Source of the DNA: Methanobacteriaceae archaeon
GTDB lineage: Archaea; Methanobacteriota; Methanobacteria; Methanobacteriales; Methanobacteriaceae
DNA length: 11,880 nt
Direction: 5' to 3'
Assembly (NCBI GenBank): GCA_011620845.1
Contig: WOYJ01000185.1
Span: 1 to 11,880 of the forward strand
The notes under the pieces were generated by a model. It worked only from the letters and a program-made list of their open reading frames with translations, made no database searches and had not been told where the DNA came from. Shown in pieces: positions 6,317 to 11,232 of this stretch. How positions within the stretch are numbered: position 1 is the first letter of the stretch; each line of letters opens with the position of its first letter. The translations under genes and the position numbers were made by a program.

Positions 6317-7120
6317 TTATGCTTTGTATGCTGGATGGCATAAAACAGTTAATGGAGAATGTAAAAGAGTATATTTAATATGGTTGACTGACCGGTTTTC
6401 TATGGTTATAAACAGGTCTTTTCCCTTTAACATGGTGAATAATTCATTTACTTTTAAATTACCCATACCTACAGGTAGATGATCCCTTCCGAAATCATTG
6501 TAGTCGTGTAGATGTATTCCTATGAGTTTATCTTCAATTCTTTCCATCATCTGGTTAAGGGGTAATCCTAACCTTCCCAAGTGTCCCACATCTAAAATAT
6601 AGGAGATATCTTTACCAATTAGTTCCTCCAGTTTGTTGACGTTATCGGTGTCCTGGAATAAATAGTATTTATATCCGTCAGTACACTGGTTTTCCAATCC
6701 AATGTTCAGACAGAAATCTTTTGCGTAATCATTAATTAAATGGTATGCCTCAGCAAATCTTTCAAATCCTTCATCCATTACTGTAGGAGTTATATCGTCC
6801 CTGTTTACCCATCCGCAATGCAAGACCGCGTTTTCAACTTGCAGATCATAGGAAATTCCCAGGTCTCCCAAAACTCCCAGGATGTTTCTTTTCCATTTCT
6901 TTTCATCGAATTCAGCAAGGTTGTATTGGGGAGAGATATGTAGATTGGCTTTTAAATCATATATATCTAGAAGATCCCTGGTCTGCCCGATACTGTCTCG
7001 TTCTGGGATCCATTCTTTACCTATTTCCACGTAATCTACGTTTAATTTATGTAAGAAATTAAAAAAGGATTCTTGTGAACCTTGAAAATTGTTGTAAAGA
7101 GCTACACCAATCTTTTTCAT
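6317..7120 (-). CDS. Xylose isomerase-like TIM-barrel protein (sugar phosphate isomerase/epimerase or AP endonuclease 2 family)
   Basis: A 267-residue cytoplasmic protein of the xylose isomerase-like TIM-barrel superfamily. Expected metal and substrate residues appear in barrel order: Glu32 (VEIG), His61 (NLHIS), His101 (VLHCGW), Glu143 (IGLENQ), Asp177 and His180 (ILDVGHLG), His203/His205 and Asp206 (GIHLHDYND), Asp213-His214 (RDHLPVGMG) and Glu241 (ITIENR). The RDHLPVGMG loop is typical of sugar-phosphate isomerases/epimerases and also occurs in endonuclease IV relatives, so the substrate cannot be told. It sits between pstS and pstC, where standard pst operons have nothing. AGGTGA lies eight bases before the ATG. 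A TATA box and palindrome in the spacer after pstS suggest its own promoter. Release of phosphate from a sugar or polyol phosphate is an attractive guess, but the family itself is not a phosphatase. Confidence 0.82.
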   Translation of the reverse strand: MKKIGVALYNNFQGSQESFFNFLHKLNVDYVEIGKEWIPERDSIGQTRDLLDIYDLKANLHISPQYNLAEFDEKKWKRNILGVLGDLGISYDLQVENAVLHCGWVNRDDITPTVMDEGFERFAEAYHLINDYAKDFCLNIGLENQCTDGYKYYLFQDTDNVNKLEELIGKDISYILDVGHLGRLGLPLNQMMERIEDKLIGIHLHDYNDFGRDHLPVGMGNLKVNELFTMLKGKDLFITIENRSVNHIKYTLLHSPLTVLCHPAYKA

Positions 7121-7165
7121 TAAAATTCACCTAAATTAAATTCAGTTAAAAAAATAGGATAAAAA

Positions 7166-7179
7166 TGGGGGTTAACCCA
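7166..7179 (-). promoter_or_regulatory. Palindrome GGGTTAACCC between pstS and the TIM-barrel gene
   Basis: The perfect 10-bp palindrome at 7169-7178 lies between a TATA box (7188-7195) and the predicted transcript start near 7165, a position suited to a repressor operator. Read on the minus strand, the same bases can also fold as TGGG/CCCA followed by T5 (7165-7161) and T7 (7154-7148), a weak terminator-like attenuator that would lower expression of the genes after pstS. Confidence 0.45.
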
Positions 7180-7187
7180 CTCATTTG

Positions 7188-7195
7188 TTTATATA
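7188..7195 (-). promoter_or_regulatory. TATA box for internal promoter of the pst operon
   Basis: TATATAAA on the minus strand, about 70 bases before the ATG of the TIM-barrel gene, predicts a start near 7165 with a leader of about 45 bases that contains the AGGTGA site. Confidence 0.45.
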
Positions 7196-7206
7196 GATGA
7201 ATTCAG

Positions 7207-7998
7207 TTATACTGGTACTGCTCCTTCTTCTTGAACAATTTTCTGTCCTTCGGCACTTAAACACCAGTTGATGAAGTCCAGGGTTACACCAGTAGCTGCG
7301 CCTTTAGTCAGGAACAGGAATGGTCTCTGTATTTTGTAGGATCCATCTTTAACTGTTGCTGCTGAAGGTTCTACACCATCAATTTTTACAACTTTAACAG
7401 TGTCATCCACATCTGCTAAGGACATGAAACCAATAGCGTTAGGGTTACCTGCTACAGCCTGTTTAACAGCATCGGTTGAACTCTGTACAATGGCAGATTT
7501 GGTAATGTTTGTACCGTTTTTACCGCCCATTACCAGGTCTCTAAATGCATCTCTGGTACCGGATCCTTCTTCTCTGGTTACTACAGTGTAACTGCTATCG
7601 TTACCAGCGAATATTTCTTTTACCTGGTCTACAGTTAGATCAGTGATGTTACTGTCTTTATTTACTATAATACAAATACCGTCGTTTGCAATCACGTACT
7701 GTTCAATACCAGGTGCTTTGTCTTCGGACAGTTTAGAAGAGTATGTACCGATTTGTGCTGTACCATCCTGTACACTCTTAAGTCCTACAGATGAACCTCC
7801 ACCTTGAACTGTGATGTTCACATCAGGATTTTGTTGATGGTAGGCTTCGGCTAGCTTCTCTGCAACTGGCTGCACTGAAGTTGAACCAACGATTGTTACT
7901 TTTCCTTCGGGCTTGTTAAAGGCGCCTCCTGCAACGAGGGCAACCCCAATTATTACTACTATTACAACAATTGCTCCGATTATATATTTGGTATCCAA
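7207..7998 (-). CDS. pstS: Phosphate-binding protein PstS, membrane-anchored
   Basis: Captures phosphate outside the cell and delivers it to PstC-PstA. From the TTG at 7998 the protein has 263 residues: one N-terminal hydrophobic helix (about 5-25), no lipobox cysteine, then the binding domain from about 33. Ligand-binding motifs are VGSTSVQP (37-44), GGGSSVG (66-72) and REEGSGTRDAF (142-152), all typical of PstS. At the position of the phosphate-discriminating Asp of Escherichia coli PstS (motif DFG/ADIG) this protein has Gln82 (TAQIGTYSSKL). TTG is preferred because GAGGTG (8010-8005) lies six bases before it; the ATG at 8061 or 8031 would add an implausible extra leader and has no ribosome binding site. 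It is the first gene of the operon and has its own promoter. Confidence 0.92.
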   Translation of the reverse strand: MDTKYIIGAIVVIVVIIGVALVAGGAFNKPEGKVTIVGSTSVQPVAEKLAEAYHQQNPDVNITVQGGGSSVGLKSVQDGTAQIGTYSSKLSEDKAPGIEQYVIANDGICIIVNKDSNITDLTVDQVKEIFAGNDSSYTVVTREEGSGTRDAFRDLVMGGKNGTNITKSAIVQSSTDAVKQAVAGNPNAIGFMSLADVDDTVKVVKIDGVEPSAATVKDGSYKIQRPFLFLTKGAATGVTLDFINWCLSAEGQKIVQEEGAVPV

Positions 7999-8004
7999 AT
8001 AAAT

Positions 8005-8010
8005 CACCTC
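8005..8010 (-). promoter_or_regulatory. Shine-Dalgarno site fixing the pstS TTG start
   Basis: GAGGTG on the minus strand, six bases before the TTG at 7998-7996. It lies about 28 bases after the TATA box, so the leader is very short. Confidence 0.7.
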
Positions 8011-8034
8011 AAACTTTACTAAACCCTCCATTAC

Positions 8035-8065
8035 TATATAAGTGTTACTATTTGTGTTCATAATT
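8035..8065 (-). promoter_or_regulatory. pstS promoter: TATA box with upstream 12-bp tandem repeat
   Basis: TTATATA (8041-8035, minus strand) is the best TATA box, about 40 bases before the TTG. Directly upstream, two 12-base units (8054-8065 and 8042-8053) share nine positions and both contain AACAC on the minus strand. Their position just before the TATA box suits an activator or BRE-region regulator of phosphate starvation. A second TATA-like sequence, TATAATG near 8110, is possible. Confidence 0.45.
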
Positions 8066-8164
8066 ACACTAAATGTGCAATTTAATCATAAAAAGAGGGA
8101 TGATCATTATACAAGCACAACATTATTTCCTCATTAGTGAACTAGAATAGGCTTAATGGTTAAA

Positions 8165-8172
8165 TTTAAATA
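8165..8172 (+). promoter_or_regulatory. TATA box for the citryl-CoA lyase-like gene
   Basis: TTTAAATA centred about 30 bases before the ATG at 8198 predicts transcription starting at or within a few bases of that ATG, so the mRNA is probably leaderless. Confidence 0.5.
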
Positions 8173-8197
8173 TTATCGTTGTAGAATAAAATGGATT

Positions 8198-8983
8198 ATG
8201 ATAACTAAGGAAGTACTGAAGGATATAATACAACCAGTTAATTCCAGATGGAAAACATCCATAACTAAAGTGGAACCCAACCATCTTTTAACCAGAGGAT
8301 ACTCACAAGAGGATTTAATAGAAAATATAACCCTCCCCGAGTTAATCTATCTACTTATAAAGGGTGAATTGCCCACCCCAAATCAGGCCCGAATGCTGCA
8401 GTCAGTATTAGTATCATTCTGTGATCATGGAATTACCCCGCCCAGTACCCAGGCTGCCCGAACCATGGCATCAGCAGGCTCACCAGTAGCATCCTGCTTA
8501 GCTGGGGGTTTACTGGCCTTCGGTGAAAATCATGCCGGCGCCATAGAGATCTCCATGAAGGTGATGCAGGAAGCCATCAAATACAAAAACAATTCCGACT
8601 TAACCCATGACCTTCTAGCAGATAAACTGGTTAACCACTTCCTGGATAATGGGAAAAAAGTCCCAGGATTCGGGCACCGTTATCATAAGGAAGACCCTCG
8701 GGCCTCCAAATTGATCAAGCTTTCCTACAAATACGGCTGTTTCGGTGATCACATGAAACTGGCCTTGTCCATGCAGGAACTTCTATGGGCAAGAAAAGGG
8801 ATAAAAATGAATATAGACGGGGCAAACGGGGCGATATTATCAGATATGGGATTTGATTGGAAAACAGGATGCGGATTTTTCGCCATAGGAAGATTACCAG
8901 GTCTACTAGCCCATGTTATAGAAGAAAAAAAAGAGAAGCCCTTTAAGAAGACCTTTAGTTTTGAAGAATTGTCGGTACTTTAG
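8198..8983 (+). CDS. Citryl-CoA lyase-like protein (citrate synthase superfamily, short form)
   Basis: Member of the citrate synthase superfamily, closest in pattern to the C-terminal lyase domain of ATP-citrate lyase; may cleave or form citryl-CoA from acetyl-CoA and oxaloacetate. The protein (261 aa) shows all three catalytic positions of citrate synthase: His112 in FGENHAGAI, His160 in PGFGHRYHKEDPR, and Asp207 in MNIDGANGAILSDMG. The first His is normally absent from ATP-citrate lyase, so the triad is synthase-like. It is about 100 residues shorter than a normal citrate synthase, lacking most of the N-terminal helices. The ATG at 8198 is chosen over one at 8156 because the latter lies upstream of the TATA box at 8165-8172. 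No ribosome binding site precedes it, as expected of a leaderless transcript. It is divergent from pstS (about 200 bases between the two starts) and is not part of that operon. Direction and true substrate are uncertain. Confidence 0.85.
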   Translation: MITKEVLKDIIQPVNSRWKTSITKVEPNHLLTRGYSQEDLIENITLPELIYLLIKGELPTPNQARMLQSVLVSFCDHGITPPSTQAARTMASAGSPVASCLAGGLLAFGENHAGAIEISMKVMQEAIKYKNNSDLTHDLLADKLVNHFLDNGKKVPGFGHRYHKEDPRASKLIKLSYKYGCFGDHMKLALSMQELLWARKGIKMNIDGANGAILSDMGFDWKTGCGFFAIGRLPGLLAHVIEEKKEKPFKKTFSFEELSVL

Positions 8984-9011
8984 TGATATGTTCCTCTATC
9001 CATAGATCCGA

Positions 9012-9120
9012 ATTTTTTTAATCTAGTTTTAATCAACTGATTTTTGTTTTTAATTAGGCTTTTCACTGGTTAATTTTATTTTTAATTAGGTTATTGTTGG
9101 ATGATTTGTTTTTTAATTAA
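9012..9120 (+). terminator. Serial oligo-T tracts after the citryl-CoA lyase-like gene
   Basis: Five T-rich tracts follow the stop codon. TTTTTAATTAGG occurs at 9047-9058 and again at 9079-9090, with TTTTTAATTAA at 9110-9120, giving a spacing of about 31-32 bases. The tracts would terminate the plus-strand transcript before it meets the convergent MFS gene. No other feature is visible in the 8984-9155 spacer. Confidence 0.5.
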
Positions 9121-9155
9121 TTTCAATTAACTATTCCTATTTTAGATACAGTTTA

Positions 9156-10583
9156 TCAACTGATCTTATCTTTAATATAATTCAACGCTACCTTGGTACT
9201 GTGAATTTTTATCAGGGATAGAAAGGCCATGATCACACTTAAAATCGCACCAAAAATCACTATCCTGTGCATGCCGGTGGTGAAATTGTAGGCCTGGAGA
9301 TTAAATAACAGGGGTGACTGGAGTGTATCGGGGGATATGGTGGAGTAGAGTATCAGCCCGGCAAATGAAACTGCAAATACCATGCCCAGATTTCGCATGG
9401 TAACGATTATACTGGAGACCATACCCGATTCCCCTCGAGAGATACTGGCCATAATGGACCGGTTATTGGGGGCCTGGAATAAAGCTGCGCCGAGGCCCAG
9501 AACTACAAACCTCCATAACAAATCACTGGAATTTGCAAATATGGTAAGATAAGACATGGAATAAAGGGCCAGGGCAAATATAAGGGATCCAGCAAAGGCC
9601 AGATACCTCGATCCAATTTTATCGGAGAGGAAACCGGAAAACGGTGCCAGTACCATCATGGCCAGTGGCGAAACGGTTAAAAGCAGCCCTATACTACCTA
9701 ACGATAAATGTAAAACCTTTTGGAGATAGAAGGGCATGATGAAGATTACCATGTACATAGAAAGATAGTTGAAGAGTAGAGCGAGGTTATAGGCTGAAAA
9801 TTTAGCATTACTGAAGAGTGATAAATTTAATAGGGGATATTCAACTCTCTTTTCGTTAACGATAAATAGGATAAAGGTAAAGAGGGCAAAAGATCCGATT
9901 ATGGGAATTTTCAGATCCAACCCATATGTTTGAACAAGATTTAAGCCATAAACCACGGTAAATAATGTAGTGAACTGCAGAATGGTGCCTTTTAAATCCC
10001 ATTTGACCTCGTCACCATCCTTTCTTTCTAGGACCAGGTAACAGATAATCAGACTGATTATTCCCAGGGGAATGTTCACCAAAAATATATATGTCCAGCT
10101 GCCGGCGCTTTCCAGGAATCCTCCGATGGCCGGGCCCAGAGCTAAGCCAGCAGCTATGGCCATGGAATAGATTCCCAGTGCTCTTCCTAGATATTCAACT
10201 GGAAATGCCCTTCTGATAATCCCAATAGACACTGAAATCATCATGGCTGCAGTGATACCCTGTAAAGCCCTGAATATTATTAGGAGATGAATTGAAGGGG
10301 CTAAACTGCAAAGAACAGAGGAAAACAGGAACCCTACCGCCCCATACATGTACAGTTTTTCCTGGCCATAGAAATCACCGAACCTGCCGAAAAAGAGTAC
10401 TAGACTCAGGAGCATTATGAGATAAGCGGTTAAAACCCATTGTGAAGTAGCCACAGATGCCCCGAAGAACTCTGTTATACTGGGTAGAGACACGTTAACT
10501 ATACTTGCATTTATGGGAACCATGGATGTACCCAGTGCTAGGGCTATTAAAATTTGCCACTTGGGGGTAGATGTTTGCCTCAA
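9156..10583 (-). CDS. MFS drug:H+ antiporter, DHA2 (14-helix, EmrB/QacA-like)
   Basis: Membrane exporter predicted to expel drugs or other small toxic molecules using the proton gradient. The 475-residue protein has about 14 hydrophobic helices, the size of the DHA2 family. Motifs in order are INASIVNVSLP in helix 1 (24-34), motif A GRFGDFYGQEKL (66-77), motif B FRALQGITAAMM (104-115), motif C-like GLALGPAIGGFL (146-157) with WTYIFLVNIPLG (163-174), and a second motif A GFLSDKIGSR (317-326). The helix 1 motif usually carries Asp where this protein has Asn25. TTG at 10583 is the start because GGAGGAG lies six bases upstream. It converges on the lyase-like gene and diverges from the DUF2769-like gene. 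Substrate unknown; no adjacent regulator gene. Confidence 0.9.
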   Translation of the reverse strand: MRQTSTPKWQILIALALGTSMVPINASIVNVSLPSITEFFGASVATSQWVLTAYLIMLLSLVLFFGRFGDFYGQEKLYMYGAVGFLFSSVLCSLAPSIHLLIIFRALQGITAAMMISVSIGIIRRAFPVEYLGRALGIYSMAIAAGLALGPAIGGFLESAGSWTYIFLVNIPLGIISLIICYLVLERKDGDEVKWDLKGTILQFTTLFTVVYGLNLVQTYGLDLKIPIIGSFALFTFILFIVNEKRVEYPLLNLSLFSNAKFSAYNLALLFNYLSMYMVIFIMPFYLQKVLHLSLGSIGLLLTVSPLAMMVLAPFSGFLSDKIGSRYLAFAGSLIFALALYSMSYLTIFANSSDLLWRFVVLGLGAALFQAPNNRSIMASISRGESGMVSSIIVTMRNLGMVFAVSFAGLILYSTISPDTLQSPLLFNLQAYNFTTGMHRIVIFGAILSVIMAFLSLIKIHSTKVALNYIKDKIS

Positions 10584-10588
10584 TTGAA

Positions 10589-10595
10589 CTCCTCC
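10589..10595 (-). promoter_or_regulatory. Shine-Dalgarno site fixing the MFS TTG start
   Basis: GGAGGAG on the minus strand, with an optimal six-base gap to the TTG at 10583-10581. Confidence 0.75.
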
Positions 10596-10634
10596 AAATT
10601 TGAATTTAAATAAAATACTCTTATTTCAGTCCAG

Positions 10635-10684
10635 CATAATAAATCTTGCTATTAGTGTACACCATTTCACATTATGTATAAATA
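10635..10684. promoter_or_regulatory. Divergent promoter region with central palindrome GTGTACAC
   Basis: A TATA-like ATTTATTATG (10644-10635, minus) serves the MFS gene, and TATAAATA (10677-10684, plus) serves the DUF2769-like gene, 36 bases before its ATG. The perfect palindrome GTGTACAC (10655-10662) sits about 19 and 22 bases from the centres of the two boxes, so one bound protein could control both genes. The plus-strand box is clear, the minus-strand one weaker. Confidence 0.5.
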
Positions 10685-10715
10685 GGGAGGGGCACATAAA
10701 TAAGATGGTGATAGA

Positions 10716-11114
10716 ATGATTGAAATTGATTTTAACCCGGAGAATATGGAAAAATGTTTATGTGCCGAGTGTCCGGTACAGGCCAAAAGTTCGTGTGTAA
10801 AAGATCAATGGAAAGAAATGGAGGAAGCAAGTTCAGCAGATATTGATAGTGGTTTTGTGGTGGACCCTGAAAAAGTACCCAAACTTTATTGTGCCACTGG
10901 GAAAACGATCTGCGGGGATCTGTATTTCCATGAAGAATGCCAGTGTAAAGACTGCGACGTCTGGAAAGAGAACGACCTGGAAGCAAGGGGAGCACCAGCC
11001 TATTTCTGTAAAAATGGAGAAGCTTCCGAGTGCTGTGAAATTGATGTTGAAGAAGATGAAAGCCGTGAAGCCAAATTACGGGAATTGAGAAGGACTTATT
11101 ATACGCCGGTATGA
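10716..11114 (+). CDS. Cysteine-rich DUF2769-like protein with two C-x-C-x2-C units
   Basis: A 132-residue soluble protein with 12 cysteines, matching in pattern the DUF2769 family found in methanogens; function unknown. It is built of two similar halves. The first has C14-x-C16-x2-C19, then YC59-x2-G-x3-C66; the second has C75-x-C77-x2-C80, then FC98-x2-G-x4-C106. Cys27 and Cys107 are extra. This spacing suggests binding of zinc or an Fe-S cluster in each half. The C-terminus (EEDESREAKLRELRRTYY) is a charged helix. GGTGAT lies just before the ATG, 27 bases after the TATA box. The gene is divergent from the MFS exporter and probably shares its control site. The last codons lie in a 23-base tandem duplication. 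A metal-dependent redox or storage role is only a guess. Confidence 0.8.
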   Translation: MIEIDFNPENMEKCLCAECPVQAKSSCVKDQWKEMEEASSADIDSGFVVDPEKVPKLYCATGKTICGDLYFHEECQCKDCDVWKENDLEARGAPAYFCKNGEASECCEIDVEEDESREAKLRELRRTYYTPV

Positions 11115-11139
11115 AAACTTATTATACGCAGCTATAAAA
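11094..11139 (+). repeat. 23-bp tandem duplication at the end of the DUF2769-like gene
   Basis: Units 11094-11116 and 11117-11139 share 20 of 23 bases, including ACTTATTATACGC. The first unit carries the last codons and stop of the gene, the second lies just after it. Confidence 0.65.
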
Positions 11140-11163
11140 TTTTCTTAATTTTCTTATTTTTTT
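11139..11163 (+). terminator. Oligo-T terminator after the DUF2769-like gene
   Basis: Three T-rich tracts, the last being T7 at 11157-11163 followed by A7 or more, lie 25-50 bases after the stop codon and before the IS remnant. Confidence 0.45.
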
Positions 11164-11185
11164 AAAAAAAAGAGAAAAAGAGAAA

Positions 11186-11232
11186 TTATAGTTGTTAACT
11201 AATCTTTTTTTACTTTTGTTAGGATTTTTTTT
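11186..11232 (-). repeat. IS630-type element terminus (right copy)
   Basis: These 47 bases are the inverted counterpart of 258-305. They include the last codons of the transposase remnant (KKILTKVKKD then TAG at 11201-11199), so this is the 3' end of the element. The outer edge is TATA, consistent with insertion at TA. Confidence 0.65.

Noticed and set aside
7999..8061. Longer PstS N-terminus from the ATG at 8061
   Set aside because: It would include the TATA box and ribosome binding site as codons; the TTG at 7998 has a correctly spaced GAGGTG.
8156..8197. Longer N-terminus of the citryl-CoA lyase-like protein starting at 8156
   Set aside because: This start lies upstream of the TATA box at 8165-8172, and the extra residues (VKFKYYRCRIKWI) look like translated promoter.
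8984..9155. CRISPR-like array in the spacer with repeated TTTTTAATTAGG
   Set aside because: Repeats are only 11-12 bases of T/A-rich sequence, imperfect, and three in number, with no dyad; better explained as terminator tracts.
10732..10995. Minus-strand open frame antisense to the DUF2769-like gene
   Set aside because: The plus strand has a promoter, ribosome binding site and patterned cysteines; the antisense frame has none of these.
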